Source: Bacteroidales bacterium (GTDB lineage Bacteria; Bacteroidota; Bacteroidia; Bacteroidales; ML635J-15). Taken from it: a stretch of DNA of 64,000 nucleotides. Numbering within the stretch: the stretch's first letter is position 1; each line of letters opens with the position of its first letter. Below are positions 42,641 through 51,447 of this stretch, piece by piece. The translations under genes were made by a program, and so were the position numbers. Below the pieces are notes generated by a model that searched no databases, had not been told where the DNA came from, and saw only the letters and a list, made by a program, of their open reading frames with translations. The stretch spans positions 62,001-126,000 of the forward strand of contig JAFZRE010000026.1 of assembly GCA_017620015.1 (NCBI GenBank), written 5' to 3'.

Positions 42641-42994
42641 ATGGTAAGGTTGCTGATATTTGTGCTGATACAGACGATTTTCCTTTCGGGAGGACAGGTA
42701 CTGCTTAAACTCGCTATGGATAAGATGCCGTCGTTTAGTTGGACATGGAGTTATTTCAAAGTGTTGCTAACAAACTGGTGGCTATTGGCTTGCGGTGTAA
42801 GTTTTGGTATTGCTACAGTCCTTTGGCTTTACATTTTGAAGCATTTCCAGTTCAATCAGGCATATCCGCTTACGGCACTGGGTTACGTCTTCGGTATGAT
42901 TGCGGCAATCTTAATTTTCGGCGAGCACGTTCCTGTGTATCGGTGGATTGGCGTGGTTCTTGTAGTAGGTGGCTGTATGTTGATTATGAAATAA
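42641..42994 (+). CDS. Four-helix membrane protein, EamA/SMR-like
   Basis: A 117-residue protein with four transmembrane helices (LIFVLIQTIFLSGGQVLLKL, WWLLACGVSFGIATVLWLYI, YPLTALGYVFGMIAAILIFG, WIGVVLVVGGCMLIM). It resembles the small multidrug resistance/ArnE-type half-transporters, which act as dimers and can flip lipid-linked sugars or small molecules. In this operon it might flip a pigment-lipid intermediate. It starts 11 bp after the fused ketosynthase. Confidence 0.75.
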   Translation: MVRLLIFVLIQTIFLSGGQVLLKLAMDKMPSFSWTWSYFKVLLTNWWLLACGVSFGIATVLWLYILKHFQFNQAYPLTALGYVFGMIAAILIFGEHVPVYRWIGVVLVVGGCMLIMK

Positions 42995-43006
42995 AAGCGT
43001 TTTGCG

Positions 43007-43615
43007 ATGAAAAAGGTTTTGTTGTACATAATTTGTCTGCTGACCATTGTTTCTGCCTTCGGACAGAATGGTAAGGAATTGGTCGGCGACCAACGTGTGA
43101 AGGTCATCAGCGAGATAACAAAGAACACAGTTGGAATACAGTCGCTGTCGTGCCAGTTTACGCAGACAAAACAGTCGTCTTTGCTTGTTGATAATGCGGT
43201 GTCGAAAGGGGAAATGAGTTATTCGCGACCAAAGTCCATGCGTTGGGAATACACTTCGCCATACAGTTATGCGCTTGTTGTCGAGGGCGATTCGCTGTCG
43301 ATGACTGGTGCCGAAGGCAGCAAGAAGCCCAACCAGAACGCCAACAGGATGATGAAGGAAATGTCGTCGCTTATAATAGGAAGCATAAACGGTGATAGGC
43401 TGTTCGACGAAAGGACCTTTTCCATAAACATATATGAGGAGACCGGTTGCTACAGGGTGAAGATGAACCCCAAGCGGAAGGATATGCAGCGTATGTTCCA
43501 GAATATTACGTTTTTGTTTGGTAGTGACGATTATACGGTACGTTCGGTAGTGCTGACCGAAAAGTCGGGCGATGCGACAACCATAAATTTCGAGAACGTA
43601 ACGATTAAAAGGTAG
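43007..43615 (+). CDS. LolA-like periplasmic carrier
   Basis: A 202-residue periplasmic protein with a signal peptide (cleavage near AFGQ, residue 20). The LolA pattern is present: LSCQFTQTKQSSLL, SYSRPKSMRWEYTSPYSYAL and YEETGCYRVKMNPK. LolA carries lipoproteins to the outer membrane. LolA paralogues are standard members of aryl polyene clusters, where they are thought to carry the lipid-linked pigment across the periplasm. It lies 12 bp behind the SMR-like gene. Confidence 0.85.
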   Translation: MKKVLLYIICLLTIVSAFGQNGKELVGDQRVKVISEITKNTVGIQSLSCQFTQTKQSSLLVDNAVSKGEMSYSRPKSMRWEYTSPYSYALVVEGDSLSMTGAEGSKKPNQNANRMMKEMSSLIIGSINGDRLFDERTFSINIYEETGCYRVKMNPKRKDMQRMFQNITFLFGSDDYTVRSVVLTEKSGDATTINFENVTIKR

Positions 43616-43623
43616 TTTGCACT

Positions 43624-43983
43624 ATGAAACTTATTGACAGCCTGTTTAAGATACACGAAACCAAATCGACCGACGATGGCTTTTCAACCGAAATTTCGCC
43701 GATTATGGATAGTTGCATATACAAGGCTCATTTTCCTGGCTTTCCAATAACCCCCGGAGCCTGCCTTATACGTATCGTAGGCGAACTTGTTGGACGGCAC
43801 GTTGGATACGATGTGGTTCTAAGTGCGATAAAGAACGTCAAGTTCCTGAACGTAGTGATTCCTGCCGAAAATATGAAGCTTTTTGTCGATGTCAAGGTCG
43901 ATTCCCAACTGAAGGTGCAGGCTGTAGTGCGCGACGAGTCTTCGGTATTTACTAAAATGTCATTGCAATATAGTTCGAAATGA
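43624..43983 (+). CDS. Hotdog-fold 3-hydroxyacyl-ACP dehydratase, ApeI/FabZ-like
   Basis: A 119-residue hotdog dehydratase with the FabA/FabZ catalytic loop YKAHFPGFPITPGACLIRI near residue 35, so the catalytic His is present. It would remove water from the 3-hydroxyacyl-ACP to leave each double bond. The protein at 37562, lacking that loop, is its probable heterodimer partner. The next gene starts in its stop codon (ATGA). Confidence 0.82.
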   Translation: MKLIDSLFKIHETKSTDDGFSTEISPIMDSCIYKAHFPGFPITPGACLIRIVGELVGRHVGYDVVLSAIKNVKFLNVVIPAENMKLFVDVKVDSQLKVQAVVRDESSVFTKMSLQYSSK

Positions 43984-44720
43984 ATTTCTGTACTCTGATA
44001 CCGACATATAACAACGGCAAGACTTTGGGCAACATAATCGAGCGTACTTTGACCGTATGCAGCAATATTGTCGTAGTGAATGACGGAAGTACAGACAATA
44101 CAGCCGATGTACTCGGCTCTTTTTCCGAAAACAAAAATATCACGGTAGTAAGCTATCCAAAGAACAAGGGCAAGGGCTACGCTTTGCGCCTCGGTTTGCA
44201 GAAGGCACGCGAACTAGGTTTCGATTATGCTGTTACTGTCGATTCCGATGGACAACATTTCCCCGAGGATATTCCGCTGCTGCTCGAAGCGGCAAAAAAT
44301 GCCAATGAGAGCAGAATTTTGGTTGTTGGCAGCCGAAATCTGAAAGCAGAAGGTATGCCAGAGAAAAATACATTTGCAAACAATTTCTCTAACTTCTGGT
44401 TCAAGGTTCAGACATTTAAGAAGTTGCCCGATACGCAGACCGGATTCCGCCTTTATTCGCTTCACAATCTTCCAAACCTGAAGATTCTTACCCGCCGTTA
44501 CGAGACCGAACTCGAATTGCTTGTGTTCTCGGCTTGGCGCAATGTGAAACTGATACCTACGCAGGTTAGGGTATATTATCCGCCAAAGGAGGAGCGCGTA
44601 TCGCATTTTCGTCCGTTTGCCGATTTTACCCGCATATCAATTCTCAATACATTCCTTTGTTTTGCTGCGTTGCTATATGGCTATCCATCAATGTTAATCA
44701 GAAGTTTAATTAGAAAGTAA
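43980..44720 (+). CDS. Family 2 glycosyltransferase
   Basis: A 246-residue GT2 enzyme: LIPTYNNGKTLGNIIERTL at the start, VVNDGSTDNTADVL, and the metal-binding DSDGQH near residue 87. QTGFRLYSLHNL and the RRYETELELLVFSAW helix fit DPM1/DPG-synthase-like members. The C-terminal end (FLCFAALLYGYPSMLI) is hydrophobic. It could add a sugar to the lipid anchor. GT2 genes recur in aryl polyene clusters. Confidence 0.85.
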   Translation: MNFCTLIPTYNNGKTLGNIIERTLTVCSNIVVVNDGSTDNTADVLGSFSENKNITVVSYPKNKGKGYALRLGLQKARELGFDYAVTVDSDGQHFPEDIPLLLEAAKNANESRILVVGSRNLKAEGMPEKNTFANNFSNFWFKVQTFKKLPDTQTGFRLYSLHNLPNLKILTRRYETELELLVFSAWRNVKLIPTQVRVYYPPKEERVSHFRPFADFTRISILNTFLCFAALLYGYPSMLIRSLIRK

Positions 44721-44721
44721 A

Positions 44722-44937
44722 ATGATTATCTGCAATATTCATATAATAAAGAACCCGCAGGAGATTTCGGATAGTTTGATTCACACAGCTCCCCGTTCCG
44801 TATTGCTGGTTCATCATAACTTCCGAAATGACGGTAAGGTGTCATTCCACAAAGCTGAACGAACAGGCGTAGGAACGAGCCTTGTGAGTTCGCTTATGCG
44901 GAATCTACTATCGATGAAAAATGCTGATAATAATTAA
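44722..44937 (+). pseudogene. Short frame interrupted by a 65-bp repeat
   Basis: A 71-codon frame that starts 1 bp after the glycosyltransferase stop. The first ~38 codons (MIICNIHIIKNPQEISDSLI, then HTAPRSVLLVHHNF) look like true coding sequence. The next ~22 codons are the 65-bp repeat at 44841-44905. I suspect the start of a gene that lost its remainder when the repeat was inserted, or a short peptide extended by it. No family recognised. Confidence 0.45.
44841..44905. repeat. 65-bp dispersed repeat, copy 1
   Basis: Begins GTCATTCCAC and ends TATGCGGAATC; inside are GAACGAACAGGC and GAGCCTTGTGAGTTC, which can pair. Same length and order in copies at 53151-53215 and 61542-61606. Confidence 0.75.
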
Positions 44938-44943
44938 AAAGTA

Positions 44944-47900
44944 ATGTCGAAGTTTTTCCTTGCCATATACGATTATCTAAGCAGACACAAGATTTTGGCG
45001 GCTGCTATTCTTGTGGTATGTGTCGGATTGAGCGTATGGCTCAGCTTGCTGTTGCATTACGAGGAGAATATTTCAGATTTTCTGCCTAAGAGCAAGGAAA
45101 ATGCGAAATATACTTCGGTTTACGAAGGCATTGGCGACCAGGGACGCATTACTTTGATATTCAGAGCCGACAGTTCGCTCGCAGATCCTGATGACAAGAG
45201 GTATAGCCTTATGGATGCCGTAGATGCATTCGAGGAAAACTGGTCCAAATATACTCAGGATACGTTTGACGTAAATTTGCAGTGCCATACCGACGAATCT
45301 GCTGTGTTCGATGCTATCGACTTCCTACGTGACAATGTCGCTATATTTCTTACCGACGACGATTACGACAGGATTGATTCGTTGCTGTCGATTGACGGTT
45401 ATGTTGACACCTGTATTCAAAATGTTAAACGGATGCTGTCGTTCCCGATGTCGTCGGTTGCGGTGGAGGCGATAACTGCCGACCCGCTCAACTTGTTCTC
45501 GCCAGTGCTTCAACGTCTGTCGGTGCTTGATGTTTCGGGCAAGTATCAGGTTGCCGATGGATATTTGTTCGACGATGAGGGCAATGCTTTTGCGTTTATG
45601 AGTTCGCCATACGCTTCGTCCGACACCAAGGCCAATGCCGCCTTGTCCGAAGCTATTGACTCTGCGATTTCGGCAACTATGGCGCAGGTTCGCGATGTGC
45701 GTGTTTCGGCTGTAGGCGCTCCGATTATTGCTGTTACGAATGCAAGCCAGATAAAGCGCGACAGCATTTTCTCAATTTCAATAGCTATTTTCTTGATTAT
45801 GGCCATATTGCTGTTTGCAATGGGACACTGGCGCAATATCCTGTGGCTAGGTTTTACAATTGTGGCTGGCTGGCTGTTTGCTTTGGCTGTAATCGCAATA
45901 TTCAAGCCCGCAATTTCGATTATTGTAATCGGAATAGGCTCGGTGCTGGTGGGAATCGCGGTAAATTATCCATTGCACTTCCTCGACCATATACGCGACC
46001 ATACCGACCGTCGTTCGGCTTTGAAGGATATGATTGACCCGCTGGTAACTGGCAACATAACTACTGTAAGTGCTTTTGCCTGCCTCGTTTTTGTAAGGGC
46101 TGAGGCTATGCGCGACCTTGGACTGTTCGGTGCCTTGATGCTTGTGGGTACGATTTTATTTGTGATGATTTTCCTGCCCTTGTTTGCTAAGCCGGGCAGA
46201 AGAAGAAAAGCTGCGGTTGCGCAGGAACAGCTTGTCGAAAAGAATAAAAATGGTCGTTGGAGAAAAATCTCGTCGTATGCCTTGATACCGGTTTTGCTGA
46301 TAACCATATTGCTCGGTTATTATAGTACAAATACCGAATTCGATTCCGACCTGCACAACATAAACTATATGACCGACCAGCAGAAGGAAGATTTGAAATT
46401 GCTGTCGGGATCGCTTGGCGATGAGGCCAAGGAGTCGCTTCTGTATGTTGTCACCGAAGGTAAGACTGTCGATGAGGCGGTGGTCGCTGGTGAAAAATTG
46501 CTAGGTGATACCGTTGTAATGGCTGGTCGTTATTTGAATGGCGGTCTGGTAGGATTGCTGCCGTCGGTCGAACGTCAAGGCAAGTCGCTTGAAAGGTGGA
46601 AACAATTCCGTGAAGCACATTCGGGACTTTCTGCCGAACTTGAAAAATCTGCCGCCAAGTATGGTTTTGTTGCTGGGGCGTTCGGTTCGTTTGTAAAGCA
46701 TCTCGATGCCGAATATTCGACTATGCCCATTACGGAAATGGACGTGCTTGTAGATTTGTGCAGCAGCTATATGGTCAAGACCGACAGTACGATTAACATT
46801 ATAAATATCGCACATATTCCCAATGCTATTGCCGACAGCGTAAAGCACGATTTCAGGGAAAAATATCCGCAGGACGGAAATGTCTTCGCCTTCGATAGCA
46901 AGGATGTAGGTTCAAACCTTGTGTCGGCGTTGAGTGACGACTTCAACTACATATTGTACGTGTGCAGTTTTGTTGTGTTCTTCTTCTTGTGGCTTTCGTT
47001 CGGAAGGCTCGAACTGGCATTGCTTTCGTTCCTACCGCTCACAGTAGGTTGGCTGTGGATACTTGGCTTGATGGACATTGCCGCTGTCAAGTTCAACATT
47101 ATCAATATTATACTTGCAACATTCATATTCGGTCAGGGTGACGACTACACCATTTTCATTACCGAAGGTCTGATGTACGAGTACGCCTACGGTCGCAAGC
47201 GCTTGCGCAGTTACCAGCGGAGCGTCGTCATTTCGGCGGCACTGATGTTTGTTGGTATCGGCGTACTGATATTTGCAAAGCATCCTGCAATGCGTTCGCT
47301 GGCCGAAGTGGCAATAATCGGTATGGCATCGGTAATATTGATGGCTTGCTATTTGCCGCCGGTAATTTTCAGGTGGATTACTTATAAGCACGGCAAACTC
47401 AGACAAGTGCCAGTTACCTTGAAACGCTTGTTTTATACATTTATCTCGCTCTTGGTGTTCTTTGTTTCCGCATTTGTGCTGGTTACTCCTTACACGCTGA
47501 TATATAGATTGATAGGTCGTAATACCGAAAAGAAACGCTTGCATTACCACGATATTATACGCAGGTTCAATAGTTTTGCAATACATTATCTGCCGGGGGT
47601 GAAATACACCATAGAGAATCCGCAGAACGAGACATTTGACAAGCCTGCTGTGATTATTGCAAACCACCAGTCGCATCTCGATTTGGTGTGCCTCCTTATG
47701 CTGTCGCGTAAAATTGTGGTGCTCACAAACGACTGGGTGTGGAAAGACCCGTTTTACGGCTTGATTATCAGATACGCAGAGTTTTATCCCGTAAGCAATG
47801 GCTTCGACGAGAATCTTCCAAAACTCAAAAATCTGGTCGAACGTGGATATTCGATAGTGGTATTCCCCGAAGGTACACGCTCGCCCGATGGCAAGATAGG

Positions 47901-48420
47901 GCGTTTCCGCAACGGTGCCTTCTTGCTGGCTCAGCAACTTGGAGTTGACATTTTGCCATTGTTTATTCACGGAGCATACGAAGTTATGCCAAAGGACGAC
48001 ATAGTGTTGCGCGAAGGTGCGATTACCTTGGAAATTTGTCCGCGCATTGGTGTGGACAAGTTTGCCGGCAAGGAAGCACGTGCTGTGGCATCGGAAATGC
48101 GTGCTTATTATCAGCAGCATTATGCCGAGATGTGCACCCGTATCGAAGACGAGCAGTTCTTTATTCCGCTTGTGAAGTACCAGTATATGTACAAGGGTCG
48201 CGACATCGAAATGCGTTGCCGTCGTGCTTTGAAGCAATGGCAGGCCGACAAGTCGTACAATGCTGTCGGTCAGGGCGAAATACCTTTGTTGCTGGCTTTG
48301 TCGCATAAGGATAAGGACTATTATTACGAGTTCGAAAACGAGGACGATTACCTTGTTGCTCAAAATTGCACGGCGTTACCGTCCAACTTGCATTATTCGT
48401 TGAAAGGAGAAAGCAGATGA
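44944..48420 (+). CDS. RND/MMPL exporter fused to a PlsC-type acyltransferase
   Basis: A 1158-residue membrane protein. Residues 1 to about 860 are an MMPL/RND transporter: N-terminal helix, a large periplasmic domain, the helix bundle (ISIAIFLIMAILLFAMGHW, ISIIVIGIGSVLVGIAVN), a second periplasmic domain and a second bundle with IILATFIFGQGDDYTIFITE. From about residue 885 a cytoplasmic acyltransferase domain follows, with NHQSHLD (His908, Asp913), VVFPEGTRSPDGK and the GAYEVMP segment. Both halves have intact motifs. Export of the pigment lipid coupled to acyl transfer is the natural reading. MMPL transporters are a constant part of aryl polyene and flexirubin clusters. Its stop overlaps the next start (ATGA). 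Confidence 0.88.
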   Translation: MSKFFLAIYDYLSRHKILAAAILVVCVGLSVWLSLLLHYEENISDFLPKSKENAKYTSVYEGIGDQGRITLIFRADSSLADPDDKRYSLMDAVDAFEENWSKYTQDTFDVNLQCHTDESAVFDAIDFLRDNVAIFLTDDDYDRIDSLLSIDGYVDTCIQNVKRMLSFPMSSVAVEAITADPLNLFSPVLQRLSVLDVSGKYQVADGYLFDDEGNAFAFMSSPYASSDTKANAALSEAIDSAISATMAQVRDVRVSAVGAPIIAVTNASQIKRDSIFSISIAIFLIMAILLFAMGHWRNILWLGFTIVAGWLFALAVIAIFKPAISIIVIGIGSVLVGIAVNYPLHFLDHIRDHTDRRSALKDMIDPLVTGNITTVSAFACLVFVRAEAMRDLGLFGALMLVGTILFVMIFLPLFAKPGRRRKAAVAQEQLVEKNKNGRWRKISSYALIPVLLITILLGYYSTNTEFDSDLHNINYMTDQQKEDLKLLSGSLGDEAKESLLYVVTEGKTVDEAVVAGEKLLGDTVVMAGRYLNGGLVGLLPSVERQGKSLERWKQFREAHSGLSAELEKSAAKYGFVAGAFGSFVKHLDAEYSTMPITEMDVLVDLCSSYMVKTDSTINIINIAHIPNAIADSVKHDFREKYPQDGNVFAFDSKDVGSNLVSALSDDFNYILYVCSFVVFFFLWLSFGRLELALLSFLPLTVGWLWILGLMDIAAVKFNIINIILATFIFGQGDDYTIFITEGLMYEYAYGRKRLRSYQRSVVISAALMFVGIGVLIFAKHPAMRSLAEVAIIGMASVILMACYLPPVIFRWITYKHGKLRQVPVTLKRLFYTFISLLVFFVSAFVLVTPYTLIYRLIGRNTEKKRLHYHDIIRRFNSFAIHYLPGVKYTIENPQNETFDKPAVIIANHQSHLDLVCLLMLSRKIVVLTNDWVWKDPFYGLIIRYAEFYPVSNGFDENLPKLKNLVERGYSIVVFPEGTRSPDGKIGRFRNGAFLLAQQLGVDILPLFIHGAYEVMPKDDIVLREGAITLEICPRIGVDKFAGKEARAVASEMRAYYQQHYAEMCTRIEDEQFFIPLVKYQYMYKGRDIEMRCRRALKQWQADKSYNAVGQGEIPLLLALSHKDKDYYYEFENEDDYLVAQNCTALPSNLHYSLKGESR

Positions 48421-51416
48421 CACGTCGTTGCATAATAATCGGAAGCGGGCTTGGTGCTTTGTCGGCTGGTGCGGTGCTGTCGAAAAACGGCTACGATGTA
48501 ACCATATTCGAGCAAGCCAATCAGATTGGCGGTTGCTTGCAGTGCTTCTGGCGCAATGGCGTTAAGTTTGAGACTGGAATGCATTTCGTTGGCAGTCTCG
48601 ACGACGGCGAGGTGCTTTCCAACTATTTCAACTTCCTTGGAATCAAGGACAAGGTTGAAGTTTCGCGGATGGATACCAGCGCCTACAATACCATTTCGCT
48701 CGACGGAGAACGCTTTTCCATAGCAAACGGTCACGAGCAGATGATTGAAAGTCTGGCGCAACGCTTTCACAACGAAAAGGACAATCTCCGCCGTTTCTGG
48801 AACCTTGTGGATACTGTTGCACAGGAATCTCCATATTACGACTTGGGCCGTATCGACAGAAATCCGCAGCTCGACTTACGTCTTTTTACCACAAGCATCA
48901 ACGAGGTAGTCGACGAGGTGATAACAGACCCGACTTTGCGCAATGTGCTGGTGGGCGATATGTCGCTTTATGCTGCGCAACGCGACCGCACACCGTTTTC
49001 TACATACGCCTTTGTGTCGAACTTCTACAACCGAAGTGCTTTCAGGATTGTGGGCGGAAGCGACAACATAGCAAAGGCTCTTGCCGAAGTGATAAAGTCG
49101 AACGGAGGCAAGATATATACTGGTTGCCGTGTTGTAAGGGCGCATTGCGACAATGGTTCGGTGACGCGCGTGGAATTGGAAAGCGGAGAGTCGTTCGATG
49201 GAAACGTATTTATTTCCGACGTGCATCCGATGCAGTTGAGCAGTATGTTTACAGGCAAGGAGTTGCGCCCGTCGTTCTATTCGCGTATTGAGTCGATAAA
49301 GAACACCCCGTCGGTATTTTCACTCTTCCTGAAGTTCAAGTCGGAAGTACCATATATGAATACCAATTTCTACGGCTACTCATGCAAGTCTCCGTGGGAT
49401 ATGGAAAACTACGACGATACAACTTGGCCACGTGGTTATCTGTATATGCACCATTGCCACGAGAAAGAGCAGAAGTATGCTCGCAGTGGTGTAATCTTGG
49501 CCTATATGCTTGCCGATGAACTGTCTGAATGGTCGCAGACCAAGGTAGGAAACCGAGGCGAATCGTACGAGGAGTTTAAACGTGCAAAGGCAGAAAAACT
49601 GCTTGATGCCGTCGAAAAGGATTTTCCCGGGATAAGGTCGCAAATAGAAGAATATTACACGGCAACACCGCTTACTTACCGCGACTATACCTTGTCGCCG
49701 GGCGGTTCGATGTACGGTATGGCAAAGGACCTGACTTTGGGCTTGGCTGGTCGTGTGTCGTACAAGACTAAGTTGCCGAATTTCTATTTGGTGGGACAGA
49801 ACATAAACGCACACGGAATACTTGGCGTACTGGTCGGAACTTTGAACGTTTGTTCGGCACTGCTTGGCGAGGATGTAGTTAAGAAACAGATGTTGGAGGC
49901 AAATAATTCGCTTAAATCCGCTGAACAAAAGACGGTGCTTATTATCGGTGGCGGTCTTGGCGGTCTTGTTACTGGCGCGTTGCTCGCCAAGGAGGACTAC
50001 AAGGTGACCGTTCTGGAGAAAAATGCCATAATCGGTGGCGGTTTGCAGACAATAAGGCGCAAAGGAGTGGATTTTGCAACTGGAATGCATATTTTCGGCG
50101 GTTTCAACAAGGATGGCAACCTTTACAAACTATTTGACTACCTTGGCATTGCAGACAAACTGAACCTTATGCCTACCGACGAAAAAGCCTGCGACATTGT
50201 TACAATTGCCGACGACAATGCTACATATTATCTTCCCAAAGGCAAGGAAAACCTTGTGAATTACCTTTCTGGAATCTTCCCCGACGAAGCCGAAAACATT
50301 AGGCAGTACATCGACAAACTGTTTGAACTTTCGCAGGAGGAAGACCTTTTCTATATTCGCGAAAGGTCGATGGAACCGAATTTTACATCTTTGAGCGAAG
50401 ATTTTAAAAATCCATATAACCAACTAATTGACAAATACATACACAATCCAAAGTTAAAAAGAGTGCTTTGTTACCTGAAACCGCTTTTCGGTGGCGAGGA
50501 AGATACGACGCCTGCGTTTTTCAATGCACTGCTAAGCGTTCTGCATATTGGAGGTACATTCCAGTTTGTCGGCAGTGGTCAGCAGATGGTAGATATGCTG
50601 AAAAAAATCATCGAAGAGGCAGGTGGTGAAGTCGTTTCAAGCGAGGAGGTTACTAAAATAGAGGTCGAAGACCACGCGGTTACAAAGGTTGTGACAAAGA
50701 ATGGCAATTCATACGTAGCGGACAGTTATATTTCCGATGTTCACCCCGATGTACTGATGAAAATCATTAGTGGCGACGCCTTCCCTGCTGCTTTCCGTAA
50801 ACGATTGAAACTGATTCCCGAATCGACTTCGAGCTTCAAGGTTTACATTAAGTTCAAGAAAAATGCCTTCCCATTCCTAAACCACGCTAACTATTACTAT
50901 AACAGTAGCATAGAATATCCGAATGGCATAATGTATGTTACTCCGCCAGTCGAAAACCAAGGCGAATTTGCCGAAACTATGGCAATAATCAGTCTTATGG
51001 ACTTCAGCGAGGTAAAGAGATGGGAGAATACACAAACTGGTCATCGTGGTGAGGAATACGAGCAGTGGAAGAGAGAAACCACAGAAAAGGTATTCGATGT
51101 GATGGAGAAAATATATCCTGATTTCCGCGACTGCATTGAATTTTCGTTTGCCTCGTCGCCGCTTACAATCCGCGATTTTCTTGGCAACAAGGAAGGCTCG
51201 ATATATGGATTCCAGAAGGATAGCCGCAATCTGATGCTTTCGCAGATGGCGGTCGCTACAAAGGTAAAGAATTTGTTCCTGACGGGACAGAACGTGAACA
51301 TTCACGGATTCTGCGGAGTGTCGCTTACTGCAATTGAAACTGCCGAGGCTCTTGTCGGACACAATGTGATAGTAAAAAAAATCAACGAACATTGCACTAT
51401 TAAAAATAACATATAA
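48417..51416 (+). CDS. Tandem phytoene-desaturase-like FAD oxidoreductase
   Basis: A 999-residue protein made of two full-length CrtI/CrtISO-like oxidoreductases. The first dinucleotide motif is IIGSGLGALSAGAVLSKNGY near residue 5 with IGGCLQCFWRNGVKFETGMH; the second is IIGGGLGGLVTGALLAKEDY near residue 510 with GGGLQTIRRKGVDFATGMH. Both end in a family segment with a Gly-rich FAD contact (NFYLVGQNINAHGILGV, and NLFLTGQNVNIHGFCGV). The homology of the halves shows an internal duplication and fusion. Such enzymes desaturate, isomerise or saturate polyene chains. A step on the polyene (extra unsaturation, isomerisation or redox tuning) is likely by context. The start overlaps the exporter's stop. 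Confidence 0.85.
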   Translation: MTRRCIIIGSGLGALSAGAVLSKNGYDVTIFEQANQIGGCLQCFWRNGVKFETGMHFVGSLDDGEVLSNYFNFLGIKDKVEVSRMDTSAYNTISLDGERFSIANGHEQMIESLAQRFHNEKDNLRRFWNLVDTVAQESPYYDLGRIDRNPQLDLRLFTTSINEVVDEVITDPTLRNVLVGDMSLYAAQRDRTPFSTYAFVSNFYNRSAFRIVGGSDNIAKALAEVIKSNGGKIYTGCRVVRAHCDNGSVTRVELESGESFDGNVFISDVHPMQLSSMFTGKELRPSFYSRIESIKNTPSVFSLFLKFKSEVPYMNTNFYGYSCKSPWDMENYDDTTWPRGYLYMHHCHEKEQKYARSGVILAYMLADELSEWSQTKVGNRGESYEEFKRAKAEKLLDAVEKDFPGIRSQIEEYYTATPLTYRDYTLSPGGSMYGMAKDLTLGLAGRVSYKTKLPNFYLVGQNINAHGILGVLVGTLNVCSALLGEDVVKKQMLEANNSLKSAEQKTVLIIGGGLGGLVTGALLAKEDYKVTVLEKNAIIGGGLQTIRRKGVDFATGMHIFGGFNKDGNLYKLFDYLGIADKLNLMPTDEKACDIVTIADDNATYYLPKGKENLVNYLSGIFPDEAENIRQYIDKLFELSQEEDLFYIRERSMEPNFTSLSEDFKNPYNQLIDKYIHNPKLKRVLCYLKPLFGGEEDTTPAFFNALLSVLHIGGTFQFVGSGQQMVDMLKKIIEEAGGEVVSSEEVTKIEVEDHAVTKVVTKNGNSYVADSYISDVHPDVLMKIISGDAFPAAFRKRLKLIPESTSSFKVYIKFKKNAFPFLNHANYYYNSSIEYPNGIMYVTPPVENQGEFAETMAIISLMDFSEVKRWENTQTGHRGEEYEQWKRETTEKVFDVMEKIYPDFRDCIEFSFASSPLTIRDFLGNKEGSIYGFQKDSRNLMLSQMAVATKVKNLFLTGQNVNIHGFCGVSLTAIETAEALVGHNVIVKKINEHCTIKNNI

Positions 51417-51447
51417 ATTTGTAATTCAAAGAAAACGACATCATAAT

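Noticed and set aside
47032..48363. A 443-codon open frame antisense to the MMPL-PlsC gene
   Set aside because: The sense strand encodes clear transporter and acyltransferase motifs; the antisense product is His- and Gln-rich with no domain, typical of a shadow.
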